Positions 32,667 to 47,600 of a DNA stretch of 64,000 nucleotides are shown piece by piece (within the stretch, counting starts at the first letter, position 1; every line of letters starts with the position of its first letter). The notes under the pieces are model-generated. The model was not told where the DNA came from, did not search any database, and was given only the letters and a program-made list of their open reading frames with translations. The stretch is taken from NCBI GenBank assembly GCA_030248195.1, contig JASAND010027828.1, forward strand, positions 124,001 through 188,000. The letters are read 5' to 3'. The stretch is from Trissonchulus latispiculum. Its lineage: Eukaryota; Nematoda; Enoplea; Enoplida; Ironidae. The position numbers and the translations under genes are program-made.

Positions 32667-35600
32667 CTAAAACAAAATAATGACAGTTTTCAACTGGCAC
32701 AATAAAAAACAAAACAAGCGACAAACGCCCAGCACTCAGCAGTTAACAACAGCTTGCGTTCAATGAATGAACCCAGTGGCCAGAGCGTATATACAACTCT
32801 GTACATTTTCGAGAATCAGTATGCAGGCACTAGGGCTTAATGTACGTACTAGTGATGTGGACCGGATCGGATCGGCAGCCAAAATCAACTACCGATCCGA
32901 TCCGGCAAATGGCCTTCGATCTGATCCGATCCAATCCGATCCGAAAATTTGTCGATCCGATCCGACCCCGGACCGTTCGATCCGATCCACATCACTAGTA
33001 CGTACATAGCTTGCACCTTCATTATAGTGAACAAAACAGGTGTTGGGTTGGGCGTGTTCGGATGAGATTTAGAAGCATTTTTAATTCACTGGCCTAATTC
33101 TTTCCACGAATGCATGTTATGAATAACCTTTTCCTGAAAGAAATGCTGATTTTATTAATCAGGTTACCTGTTTCTTGTAAAGTCGTCGAAAGGACTTGTA
33201 TGCTTCATATTTAACCTTACCTTGGCTTCAGTACTGACTGTAGGTTTGTTTGGAAAGTGTACTTCTGTGGCCCTCAAAATGGTATTCTGTTCCAAGATTG
33301 ACTGCTGAGACTGGTTATGACCAAAAGGCTAAAATAAATAAATCTTAAAATTCAGTCACTAACTCAACATTTTTCGATGCAATAAAGAACACAAAAAATC
33401 GACAACAAATTGTTCTAATGACTTGCGATGGGTCTTTTAGGACAAAAAGTGAAGAGGTACTACATATGTCCAGAACTACTAAAATTTTAATTAAATTGAT
33501 AAAAATAACGTCGACGTGGACAATGCACTATCAAGGAGCTCTATCGTACATTTGCTGACATAATTTGAGAAGAAGATTTGATCCAACATGCTCTCCCAAC
33601 GTTTCGAATCTTGCGTATTTTCCTTAAATTTCAAAATTCGCCTTTTGAAATTTTATCTAACTTCAGCAATTTCTTCCAAAACCTTCTCAAGCTGCTTAGT
33701 AAAAGCCAAAATCATGCTTTCTGAAATTTCAAACCTTCTTTCCATAAAGGCACTGATAAAAGATGACACCAACACTCCATACATCAACCTTGGAGGAAAT
33801 CTTGGGAGGACCATCACGACTAACCACAAAACATTCCGGGGGAAGATACCTAAACAATAAAGTCATGTATAAGGCTACTGAATATTCATTTTATATAATC
33901 CTGTCGTTTCTTAGCCTGTACACAATGAAACAAAATTAGAGAACCTAATCATCCACTGAAGGAAATGTGTCCTCAATAGTAAGCAACTAATATACCAATA
34001 GGTTCCGGCAAATTGTGACGTCAGATCCATTCCCACTTCAGGATCATACGCATCATCGGCCATAATTTTTGCCAGTCCAAAGTCGGTAATTTTTATTTCA
34101 CCGGCGGCGCAGCCAGCACCCAATAATATGTTAGCTAAATATCAGTCACAAAAACAATTTGTAAAATTGCTAGTTATGTTGCAGAAAAGCTCCAACAGTA
34201 TTTCCATTAAATAGCAGAATTATGCTAGAATATGTTTACGTAACACACACTCAACCAGCTGGACGACCCCTAAATTTAACTCAAAAAGAAAGTCAAGAGC
34301 TGGCATTTTTTTAGTGGGGGGGGGGTGGGGGGGCCCCCCCCTTTTCGGAGCCCCCCCCCCCACTTTTCGGCAAGCCCCCACCCACTTTTTTGGGGGTCGC
34401 CCAAAAGTGTCAAAAAAGTAGATTTTTGAGGTCAAATTTTCAAAAATCTTCTCAATTTTTAGCTAATTTATGGACTTATAAGCTCATTTTAAGCTTAAAA
34501 ACAGCAATTTTTTGCGTTTTACCTTAAAAATGCTAATTTTTCGCAAAAATTTCGGTATATTTTACCCTTGGGTCGCCCACCCCACTTTTCGGAAGCCCCC
34601 CCCACTTTCAAAACCCTAAAAAAATGCCAGAAGAGCCAAATAAATCCGCCAAATTCAAAAAATGTAGACTTCGAATGGGACTACAAGTTTTGTTTTAATT
34701 AATTATCAATACTGCCAATACGAACAGAGTTTATTAGACTGTTTCCTACCAGGTTTGAGATCGTAATGGATAATGGGAGGCTTGATATCATTCAGATACT
34801 TGAGGGCAGAGACGAGCTGGTTGATCATGGACCGAGCCTCCCGCTCTGGTATGCATTTATGCTGTTTCAGATAGAAGTCTAGATCCTGGCCATCACAATA
34901 CTCAAGCACCGTACAAAACCTAGAAAATATGAAAGCCCAAATTCAATCTTCCTTCTTAGAACATAAACAAAATTCCGTTCTGTAATTATTAATAATTCTG
35001 TAATTATTAAATACACGGATAAAATGCAATTTCAAAGAAAATAGTAATGGTTTAACAGTCGTATACAACGCTGTCGCTGTATGTATGTTATGGGCAAATG
35101 CATAAATAAATAGGGCATTTACGTAAGTTCCCGGGCAAACAGGTAATTTACATACGTGCCCGGGCAGATAGAGAAACACCATTCCAATTCCAGAAATTAT
35201 GAAAACTTGTTTCTTTGGGGGACTGAGATGCCAACCTCCGTGGGGAAATCCGATGGACACGGACCCCATCAAATGGAGATCCCCAAAGGTGTCCTCTGAC
35301 ATCCGTCTGGTCAACGGCGCAAATGGGCTCTGTTCCCGGGGGCATGGCGTAGCCATGTCGAATTACACTGATGCCATCCAAGTGCTTAAATTATGCCACC
35401 GAGTGGATGTTTGCCTTTTCCTCATTCTTGCCTATTTCGGCTTTTCTGAATGATGTGCTGCTGGCTAGCGAACTACGAAGACGTGTGCTGTAGTTGGGAT
35501 GGTTGATGTGCCTCATATAGCCATCTAGGCTGACGATCCCGGAAATCACAACAACAACAAAACCTGTTTTTATGGACAGTTGAACTATCTCTCACTCTCT

Positions 35601-38600
35601 TCGTGCAGGCAATCGTCGCTAAGCATATGATTGGCAGGTCTGTAGAAGGCCCGCCCTCTCCAATAAGGAGCATCCCAAAGGATCTTGATTGAGGGGGACG
35701 CCCCTAGGATTTGCAAGCGACAGGTAGCAAGGGCCGGGCAGCGAATTAGCAGATGGCCTAGGTCGTCGTCTTCCTCCTGGCAATGTTCACAAGTAGGGGA
35801 ATTGGAAACACCTACTCGGAACCTGTACACACGCAGCAAGGGGTAGTGCCCAGGCGCCCACAGCTGGGATAAGGCGCACCTCTCTTCTGGAAAGGTCGGT
35901 TTCCAGGTTTCGATGTGGGAGAATGAGGCCGTACAGTCTGTCCGCAGTGGGGTGGGAGAGGGATTCGTGCCATTTACGCCTGGATTTTCTGATGAGTGCA
36001 TTGGCCGTAGACAGGTCAATTGCCACCTCCCGCCTGTCAGAGGAAGAAGCCTCTTTCGCCAGTCTATCTGCCTCTTCATTTCTATCTATACTACGATGGC
36101 CAGGAATCCACTGGAATACAGCCGGGATTCTGATGGTTCTTAACAGCTGCCAAATATCTTGCTCTTGGCTACTCTCAGCAGCTTCAGGGCCTTGAGACAG
36201 ACGCTGAGCAGCAAGCAGACAGGGAATCGGTGCAGAGAATCAGAGATGGATTTGGGGGTAGTACATCCTGGTGTTCAGCCAGCCATGCTAGGCTGCATGT
36301 GATGGCGACCAGTTCAACTCTGCAGCTGGAACAGTATTTTCCTGTTGAGCGCTTCAGTTTTCGTTTGTGGCTGGTCGTAAGTGTCGAATTTGCCAAGTCC
36401 AGGGATGGAAGTGAAACACGAGATCTCGAACCCCTGTTCCCAGGGAGGATAGGGTGGAATTGCCGAGATTCGTTCAAGATGACATATTCCATCCAGTTTC
36501 CCGGTTCCATTGCGCCGCTTATTCTCTCCAGGACTTCACAGATTTCAGCCAGAGTCGTGCATTTCCAGTCGACTGGGGTTGATTGGGTACAGCCTGTGAT
36601 TTTTCTAGCCGCCATTCTTGATTCTGTGCAGAATTCTGACGTTGGAAGCAGCTAATGACGGGCCCCTCGCGCCAATGCAATAGCCAGCAGCAGACCAGAC
36701 GTAAGCCAAGTATACAGTTCTCAATGATTCTTTGGTTTGGCCCCATGCCCGACTACCCAGGACAGACAGGACAGACAGTTTTTTCTTCATGGAACTGGTC
36801 AGATTGGCTATATGCTGTTTGAACGTTAGACGGCGGTCGAAGATAATTCCCAGGAACATTGGGGTGGATCGGAGCCTGGTTGAAGCGGAGCAAGATTTCT
36901 TCCTTTGCCTGATGTGGATCGGAAGTGAACAAGGTTGATTCACACTTCTCCACATTCACCTTCATTTTCGCTTCAGCCGTCCAGACCGCCAGCCGGTCCA
37001 AAGCTTCCTGGAACTTAGCCTGTGCTGCCGGAATGTGAGGATCGCTGACCCTTGTTAAAGTTTAACTTCATCATCATCATCATTCTTGGATCCAGGCGGT
37101 GATCCATACTGCTGGGCTATACACGCCCAGTGCTTTCAGAAACACTAACACCCGTACAGGGTAATCACTAATATCGGTACTTTATGGCGCACTTTCCCAC
37201 CGCGTCCGCTTCACAGATCAGTTATTTCTAGAGACTGACAAATAAAAAATATATAATTCCTTTGGACAACTTACGAATTCTTGTGAATGGTGAAAACATC
37301 ATAGAGACGAACTATTCTAGGATGATCCAGTTTCTTATGAATATCCTTCTCACGAATAGCATGTCTGAAAATATCAAAACTACCAAAATGAATTTTAGAT
37401 CAATGGCAAAAATATTAGTCAGATTGCGACAGCGACAGATTGCGAAAAGCAGCTAATAAACTGCTAGCAATACTGTTTGCGGTGGCCTACGGTGAACTTT
37501 TGCTTTCCAGCAATTCATACGGCAATGATTACGACAACTCCTGAATGGAAATGTCGTGAGCACTATTACCTAACGTAGTTTGCCTTCTTTTCTTCTTTCC
37601 AGTCAGGATTGACATTGTGAATCTTACAGGCAACATACTTCATTTCTTCCATATCAAATGCCTTAAATACAACAAAATAGGAACTATATTTATTTATAGG
37701 AAATAGGAACTAACTAAAACACGGAAAGCAAAGCAAGTCTTAATTTTATCAACTTAACACGTAAGCAGTAGAGCAACAAAATCAGATAATAATGCAAAAA
37801 ATCTACCAACAATCAAAACTATGTAAGTAATTATGCACTAATTATTTCAAGAAATTAACAAGGCATGCATACCCTGTAAACCTCACTGAACCCGCCTTTT
37901 CCAAGTAAAGACAACAGCAAATAGCGGTTGCTTAGAATCGTAAAATCATTGTACCTGTAACAACAATTGTCCAATAGACGTACATACATGAAACGTGTAA
38001 AATTGCCTATGGAGTTATGGTGTTAAAGCTTACACAGAGTGTTTTTGATACAAGTTGAAATGGCCCAAACGAGTAGAAAAATCAGATATTGGTTGCATGT
38101 GTCCAGCTAGGTGTCGTCGATGCTAATAAAACAGCCTGATTCAGCGGTAGCATACTCAGAAAAGCAACAAGGGTCTTGTGTTCAACTCCGCAACTGGACA
38201 TTTTTAATTAATTCTTGAAATCCCCATTTCAACTTGCCACATTACTTGACGATAGTGCAGGCATTAGTTAACTGTTGTACCCTGACGTCGAGTCGTGTCC
38301 CCGGGAACCACGTGCACAACTCTAGCTAAGAATATGTAAATATGCTTTTCGAGTTAAAGCTTATAATTCCATAAACTGCTCAACCAAAATAGTCAAACAT
38401 GATAAATCAGGGTTCGTACTGTGAATGATCCTCCTGCTGAATTCGCTTGCTCTCCCTTGTATGACAGTTTCTTTCTCTTTCCAGTTGTTCCAATTCTGAC
38501 TGAATATCATTCTCTTCCTTTTTCAGCTGTTGCAAACGAAGACGCAAGATTTCATCTTGCTCATAATATTCACGAGGACTAAGTCTGAAATAAAGAATCA

Positions 38601-41600
38601 GACAACTTATAAATCAACCAAAGTTTAATAGCATTTAATTTGAACCACACTAAAGAATGAAAGAAAGTTACACCACCAAGCACCCGAAAAAATAGGGCAC
38701 CTGGTGGGACACGAACCCGCGGTCGCCTGAGCGTGACACACTGTGCGGAGGGGGGAGGGGGTGGAACTTTGGTGTGTATTCGGAAAACAACATGAAACTT
38801 GAATTGGTCACTTAAGGTGCTGGTATCGTTTTGTGCAGTGCTTTTGTGCGTATTTTTTGAAACGCCATAACTTTCGCAATTTTGTGAGTTAGAAAGAGCT
38901 TTATACATCATTTTAAAGCTTATAATCTGCAGATTCTCGTGAGAGTACGAAACTAGTGAAAATCCGGAAATAATAGCTAAAATTTTCTGACATACTGACA
39001 TCTGACAGGCTGAATATAGACCAAAAATCTTTGAACATGGATTTCTCAAAACTGTGGAATCGGCCAAAAATTTTTCTTGTGCTGTCCTATAAAGGACATG
39101 TGGGCCGAGGGACATTTTTTTGGATTTGGCTCAGCAGCTCTTAACGGTAAAGAAAATCCATTAAATGTGCGGTGACACAAAATTTCGCAACTTTGCATTG
39201 AGTTTTCTCGCAACTGGAGATGTTTTAGCTCAAACCAAGAAAAATGTCCCTCCGCAATAGTGCGAATTCTCATTCTGCCAAAAATCACGCGAATCGATTG
39301 GGTAGTTTTTGAGAAATCGATGTTCAAAACAAAATAATTGCAGTTTTGCCAAAATGGTTTTTCGGCCAAATCTCTAGTTTAGAGCAACAAACTCCGGCTA
39401 ATAGGCATTGATAAAATGTGCAATGAGACTGTATATCGATCGAGTATAAATAAACCAAAATTGTCCGTACGATTTGGCAGTAATTTTGAAAAAACTGATT
39501 TTCTCGAAAACGGCCATTTTTGGACCCCAAAAATCGTTTTTTGCTTATACTGACTTAACCACTGGAGATAGCTCAAAAGTTGTAAAAGCAAAAATGTTCA
39601 TTTTTGTGCCCTCTTTCCAGCCATATCAGCCAATCTGGTGTCTCGACTATGTGCTGAGAGAATAATGGCAAAAACCAAAAATTTCTTATCTTTGCACCTA
39701 AAAATGCGGGACTGGTCCCAGAATGTTAAAGAGCACCGAAATAGTATATTTGGAAAGTTTCATCCACTTTCATAAAGAATTAAAGCCTATAGGGTCAAAT
39801 TTACACAAAGCGATACCAGCACCTTAAAAATCTAAAATTTTTAGCGTCACCTAGCTAGTGTTGTGCATTGGCCGGTGCGGCCAATGGCCGGCCATTGGCC
39901 GGCCAAGCCATTGGCCGTTGGCCGAGAAAATATCGGCCAGTTGGCTTGGCCGGCCATTGGCCGTTGGCCGGCCAACGGCCAATGGCCAACGGCCAATTGG
40001 CTGGCCTTTGACCGTTGGCCGATGGCCGGCCAATGGCCGTTGGCCAACGGCCAACGGCCAACTGGCTGGCCGTTGGCCGTTGGCTGGCCAATGGCCGTGT
40101 GCTGGCCAAGCTCAAATTTACTGATCTTGTGCGTTAACTGTGTTGAAAAATTTGATTTTGCTGCATAATATCGTAAACATGTTGCTGTATAAACGTTACA
40201 TTAGATACAGTACTACAGGTTTTCACTGTAGATGTTGACAATTTTTATCGTTATTAGCGTTATTTTACAATTAAATTTGCTAATTGCATGCAAATTTTAA
40301 GTGTGCTAACAATGTAGTTTTTAAATTAGTCTGGCGGTGAATTTCTCATCACTTTATAGCGGTCCTCCAGCAAAATTAAATCGCGGGTTATCGCGGGTTG
40401 GAGCTAAATGTTTGGAAAAACAATTTTACAAATATTGTAAATTGTACTATTGAAATAAAGTTTAATTATGTTGACGCCTAATTCCAGCACGGCCAAGAAA
40501 CAGCCAACGGCCAACGAGCGGCCAACGGCCAGCCAATTGGCCGGCCAACTTCAAACTCCGGCCAAGCCAAGCCAAGCCAAGCCAACCATGGAAATTTTCG
40601 GACAATCCCAACACTACACCTAGCAATTATCAAAAACTCGGTGGGTCCAGCACTGTAACAAAGTGATCCCTCTCAAAAACATCCCCTCCCATTGCTCAGG
40701 TGTTATCTTAGTAGGAAAAGCTATAAACTCCAATGACAAGTCTCCCTAACGAGAACGACTTATAATGAAATAAACTTTTCGTGACCGTGTATACTGAGTT
40801 AGTTCTTGTTCAGTCAGCAGTAAGTACGCACTAGAAGTCATAATATTACTATCGTAATATCCGAGACAAAATTCGTATGTAAATGTATTATAGAAACAAG
40901 TTTGTTTACGTACCACTATTTTTCCTTTTTCGGAATTTATTTCTGGGATGAAGTGAACAAAAACAGAAGCCCGTCCAATATTAAAGAAATAAATAAAATA
41001 CACTCTCGTGCTAATTCCAACATTTTCCAGTTATCATATGTACACGTAAAAACACATTAAATTCCTATATTAGTAGTGCATGCGACCTCTGCCAGACTTG
41101 GTTCAAACACTTGCGGCTCATCAGTGGAGAAGTGTAGAACTAAGTTCTTTAGGATGCTTTGGAAAAATCTTTTACAAAATAAGTGAAAAATAGTTTCGCC
41201 GCCAGTCGCCTCATAAAGTGTCATTAGTGTGGTGAACAAACATGTATGACATCCAAAATATGAAAAAATTTTCATTTTGAAAACTGTTAACAATGGGTAG
41301 GGTAAGAAATTGGACAATTCCCTAATATTTCGATAATTAAAACATTTAAAACATGAAATTCTAACAGAATGAAATTAATAAATTTCATCACCGTTTCATT
41401 AAATTATATATATATTTTTGATAAGTATATACTCAGAAAGGAGGAACTCGATAGATTCTGAAGACAAGACAAAAACTATTCTCGTTCCGAAATATGAAAC
41501 ATTTCTCATTTTGAAAACTGTTAACAAAGTGTAAGAAATAGGACAATTCCCTAATATTTCGTTAATTAAAACATTTCAAAACATGAGACATGAAATTCTA

Positions 41601-44600
41601 AAAGAATGAAATTAACAAATTTCATCACCGTTTCCTTAAGTTATATATATTTTTTGATAAGTAGTCAGAAAGCAGGAACTCGATAGATTCTGAAGACAAG
41701 ACAAAAACTATTCTCGTTCCAAAATATGAAAAATTTTCTCATTTTGAAAACTGTTTACAATGGGTAGGGTAAGAAATTGGACAATTCCCTAATGTTTCGA
41801 TAATTAAAACATTTAAAACATGAAATTCTAACAGAATGAAATTAATAAATTTCATCACCGTTTCATTAAATTATATATATTTTTTTGATAAGTATATACT
41901 CAGAAAGGAGGAACTCGATAGATTCTGAAGACAAGACAAAAACTATTCTCGTTCCGAAATATGAAACATTTATCATTTTGAAAACTGTTAACAAAGTGTA
42001 AGAAATAGGACAATTCCCTAATATTTCGTTAATTAAAACATTTCAAAACATGAGACATGAAATTCTAAAAGAATGAAATTAACAAATTTCATCACCGTTT
42101 CCTTAAGTTATATATATTTTTTGATAAGTAGTCAGAAAGCAGGAACTCGATAGATTCTGAAGACAAGACAAAAACTATTATCGTTCCAAAATATGAAAAA
42201 TTTTCTCATTTTGAAAACTGTTAACAATGGGTAGGGTAAGAAATTGGACAATTCCCTAATATTTCGATAATTAAAACATTTAAAACATGAAATTCTAACA
42301 GAATGAAATTAATAAATTTCATCACCGTTTCATTAAATTATATATATATATTTTTTTGATAAGTATATACTCAGAAAGGAGGAACTCGATAGATTCTGAA
42401 GACAAGACAAAAACTATTCTCGTTCCGAAATATGAAACATTTATCATTTTGAAAACTGTTAACAAAGTGTAAGAAATAGGACAATTCCCTAATATTTCGT
42501 TAATTAAAACATTTCAAAACATGAGACATGAAATTCTAAAAGAATGAAATTAACAAATTTCATCACCGTTTCCTTAAGTTATATATATTTTTTGATAAGT
42601 AGTCAGAAAGCAGGAACTCGATAGATTCTGAAGACAAGACAAAAACTATTATCGTTCCAAAATATGAAAAATTTTCTCATTTTGAAAACTGTTAACAATG
42701 GGTAGGGTAAGAAATTGGACAATTCCCTAATATTTCGATAATTAAAAGATTTAAAACATGAAACATGACATTTTAACAGAATGAAATTAACAAATTTCAC
42801 TGCTGCTTCCTTAAATAATATTTTTGAAACGTACTCAGAAAGCAGGAACTCGATAGATTCTGCAGACATGACAAAGCTATTCTCATTCAAAATATAATAC
42901 ATTTATATATTCAATGTTAGTTCAATGCTAATACATAAATAATTCCCAAAACATACACTTTAGGCTAGAGTAAGAATTAGTAAGAATTAGTAAGTATTAG
43001 TACGGCTTCAATAGTACGTAGATATACTTTAGTACGACATAGGTCGTAAAGAGTTTAGTACGACGACAGTCGTAAAATACTTTAGTACGACTGTAAGTCG
43101 TAAAAGGGTGGGGTAAAGAGCTAGGAGAGACCAATTTTACAAAAACTTTGTTTTCTTTAAACCCGTTAGTATGGAAGAGAGTATAGAAGGAATTATATAC
43201 TTTCAAAATTATGAAGCATATAGCACATAAATTTTTCGCGATTATCATGAAAAAGGAAGAAATAAACCAGAAAAATTAGGAGGATAGATTTAGGTACGAT
43301 GGAATCGAAAAACTTTACTCTATTTAGAGAAAGAAAATTGGTAAGCGGTAATAATTACGTATACGGAAAAAATGTATGTAAATGTTGAGTCACATTTTAA
43401 CGAATCCCCCAGTTTCAGTTCAGCCCAACACTAATCATAACTTTAAAAGTCCTGCGGCTATTGATCGCTTGACCCACTGCACAAAGACCAAATATTAGAT
43501 GCGCCTCAGGAACCTACTCTTTGGGAACTTCTGGCTTAGCAAAGTTGAATTCATTGGCATTGGAAGCATTGGGAGTGCCGGGCGCCGAGGCGGCATTGGA
43601 GACACCGACAACAGAGACACCAGAGGGACCAACGGCGCTGGCTGATCCAGGACTCGTTGAGCAATTGATAGCTATAACACCGGCCGTCCCGCCCCCGCCT
43701 CCTCCTGAAGACGGTCCCCCGCCGCCACCGGTCACACCCGCCGAACCCGAACCCGTCAAACTCCCGGAACCACCAGGACCAAGGCCAGCCAGGGAGGAGC
43801 TTGCTGCAGCCGCCGCAGCAGCGTGTTGCCGCTTATCTGAAAGAATGAATATAAAGCCATAGCATACCAAATATAGAGCTATTACAATGTCTTAAAGTAG
43901 CATCCTTGTTTATACATCCGTAAGGATTCTGTCGTTGCCAAAAACAGTGACGTACTCCGAAGGGTGAGCGAGAATTGAGTCTCTCAGCACCAGGCTAAAT
44001 AAACACCCTCCCCAAAAAATCTTATTTTTTTTTTAGCATATTTTATTTTATTTTATTTATTTATTTATTTTAGCATATTTTAGCAAAAAAGCATATTTTT
44101 AGAAATTTTTATTGAAAAAATCATTTTCGCAAAACATTCGCACACATCCAAACTTGTCCCGAGGGCCGCTCAAATCAAATTACCTCGACTACGCATAGCC
44201 CCCTTCCGATACTTTCACAAAAATGCATTTCTGGCAGGACGCTAGGAGGATTATTATGTAGAAACGTACAAGAGTCATGACAAACTGTACACAGAAGTAA
44301 GAAACCAATAAAGTAATACTTGATTTTTCGTTAAAGGAAGGTTTCCTCTTAGCCAGCAGCTTTTTCATCTTTTCAATTTCGTCCCGTTCTTGAGCTATCT
44401 TAGCTTGACGTCTAAAATGCAACAAAATCTTACTGATTCAAGGATAGGATACTTCAAAAATAATTTACAACATTAGTGATAACACAGAAGCAGAAGAATC
44501 CGCGTCCGGTTGGAGATTTCCTTCTTGCTGTGGTAAATGCTGGTGGAAGATTGTCCTTCCACATTCTGGGGAGTTGACCAGCGTGCCAAATGGATTGTTC

Positions 44601-47600
44601 CCCTGGGGCACCAGTTTCACTTGTGGAACTGGTGTCGATCTGCGCCATTCAATTAACGACGTAGCCACTAATCATCCTTAAATTGCCCCCGAGCGAATGG
44701 TAGAATCAGTTGAACCAGCTGATAAGTTCATTAATCAGATGGCATGGCCTCAGATCAGCCTCCACTCGCTAAGACGTGCTGGACTATCTGTGGCTGCACT
44801 TGGGTTACGAAGATCAGCTTATATGACTTTGACCATGCTCCAGAAATATTAAGAAGAAGTGATAACACAATTTAACATCTCACTAATAGGAATTATCTAT
44901 GCAAAAAGTTTAGTTCCTGAGCATGACATCAGCTACCAATCGGATCGAAAATTCAAACTGCCACGTATTGCTCCTAAAGGCACGTCCTAGGTGAATGAAA
45001 TAACATAATAATGACAAGCCAAGCACAACGTACTTTTCAATTTCCTTGAAAGCGGTTCCGTCAACCCACGTTTCCTGGAAATGTGCTCCGTTTCTCTCCG
45101 TTCTGTATTGACCAAGTCGAAGGTTATTCTCTAAACATCGCTGCCTGACTTCTTTCCTGTACATAATAGCCTAAAACATGAAAACACACAAGATGTACAG
45201 TATGCCAAAAGTTACTTTATTACAAGCACAGTAATAATCCTTGAATAGTTATATACAAAAATGTGAAACCGGAAATCCGACAAGTCGGGTACAGTAAGAA
45301 TTTTTGCTAAACTTTCATTGCAGAAAATCAATTAATTGATTTCTAGATTTCTGCCAATGGGACAGTGGGAGGGCTGTTTAGCCCAATGGTGGTCGCGCCC
45401 ACTGAAGTCAGGCAAACCCTGACTAGTAGGAATCCACCCCGCGCCCACCCGGACTACCTTGGGTGAGGTATTCCTTCAGGGTGGCTAAATTCTCACCTGC
45501 CGCATACGAGAAATGTTTTGGTCGATGTTTGAATGCGATAAGGCTAATTGCTCCGACACCTATTATGGAAGTTATAACACACAGTCGTATAAAATTTTGA
45601 ATCAACAGCCTTCTTTATCTTGTACAACAAAAAATTTAATTTATTTAATTACTTGTAAAGATTGTGATATGAAATATGTAGGAGAAACAAAAAGAATGCT
45701 TAAAGAAAGAATTCGTGAACACGATTATTCAACAAGTAACAAAAATGCTCCGCACAAAGGAGGATAATATGTGTGTGATGGCCTGTGTCTATCCTTACAA
45801 TTGAGAAAATAAAGACGCAGTTCTATGACAAAAGTTGCTCAGCTCACTTAGGGCTTTCATTTGATACCAAATTTGACCATTTTTGAAAAATTGTATTTTG
45901 GACGCAAAATCGTCTAAATCCCCACCCCACCCCACCACAGCACTCTACAGCCACTTTGGGTATGCAGTTTTATGACAAAAGTTGCTCAGCTCACTTAGGG
46001 CTTTCATTTGATGCCAAAGTTCACCACTTTTAAAAATTTTCATTTGTGACCCAAAATCGTCTAAGTCCCCACCCCACCACAGCACTCTACAGCCACTTTA
46101 GGTACGCACGCACTTCTATGACAAAAGTTGCTCAGTTCGATGCGGGCTTTCATTTGGTATCAAATTTGACCACTTTTGAAAAATTTCATTTTTGACCCAA
46201 AATCGCCTAAGTCCCCACAGCCCTCTACAGCCACTTTGAGCATACGGTTCTATGACAAAAGTTGCTCAGCTCGCTTAGGGCTTTCATTTGGTACCAAATT
46301 TGACCACTTTTGAAAACTTTCATTTTTGACCGAAAATCGCCTAAGTCCCCACCCCACCCCACCACAGCACTCTACAGCCACTTAGAGCATGCAGTTCTAT
46401 GACAAAAGTTGCTCAGCTCGCTTAGGGCTTTCATTTGGTACCAAATTTGACCACTTTTGAAAACTTTCATTTTTGACCGAAAATCGGCTGAGTCCCCACC
46501 CCACCCCACCACAGCACTCTACAGCCACTTTGAGCATGCCGTTCTATGACAAAAGTTGCTCAGCTCGCTTAGGGCTTTCATTTGGTACCAAATTTGACCA
46601 CTTTTGAAAACTTTCATTTTTGACCGAAAATCGGCTGAGTCCCCACCCCACCCCACCACAGCACTCTACAGCCACTTTGAGCATGCAGTTCTATGACAAA
46701 AGTTGCTCAGCTCGCTTAGGGCTTTCATTTGGTACCAAATTTGACCACTTTTGAAAACTTTCATTTTTGACCGAAAATCGCCTAAGTCCCCACCCCACCC
46801 CACCACAGCACTCTACAGCCACTTTGAGCATGCAGTTCTATGACAAAAGTTGGTCAGCTCGCTTAGGGCTTTCATTTGGTACCAAATTTAACCACTTTTG
46901 AAAAATTTTATTTTCAACCACTTGACCCCCCACCCGACTGACCCTTCAAACGGCAAAGTGGAACCAGCCCAGCAAAATAGGTACGTCGGACGGCAAAACG
47001 GATACCGGGAATGAGCTGGGCACACCAGAAAACCCCTATAGACAAAGTTTTGAGAGGCCAGGTAGAGCCTACTATGGACCTCCAGGAAGCGGTTTCCGAC
47101 ATGACCCTCCAGACGGCAAAGTGGAACCAGCACAGCAAGATGGATGAGTCCTACGGCAAAAAGGACACCGGGAATGAGCTGGGCGCACCAGAAAACTCCT
47201 ATAGACAAAGTTTTGAGAGGCCAGGTAAAGCCTACTATGGACCTCCAGGAAGCGGTTTCCGACTTGACCCTCCCGATGGCAAAGTGGAACCAGCCCAGCA
47301 AGATGGGTGGGTCTGACGGTAAAACTGACTGCGGGATTCGATTCTCCGTGCCAGAAAACCATTGTATGGAAGATTTGAGCGTTCAAAGTTAAATAGATAG
47401 CGAGAAATTTCGATTTTTTTTTTTTTGTATTCTCCATCTTTGACGGGCCACTGTGGTCGCTAGGGAAGTGATAGAGAAACGCAACCTGGACCGTTAGTTA
47501 GTTCAATATATGTAATTTCTGAAAAAAGAAATCAGTCAAATATAAAAAGAAATCAGCTCAGCTCGAACGTTCGACCTGAGCGACGACCACAAAATGGTCA

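Noticed and set aside
45813..46910. CRISPR-like array
   Set aside because: The units are contiguous 147-bp tandem repeats without unique spacers, in a eukaryotic transposon.
46888..47437. Open frames of 70-140 codons within E1 (and equivalents in E2-E4)
   Set aside because: They arise on both strands from the 163-bp repeat and repeat the same peptide; this reflects repeat length, not coding.
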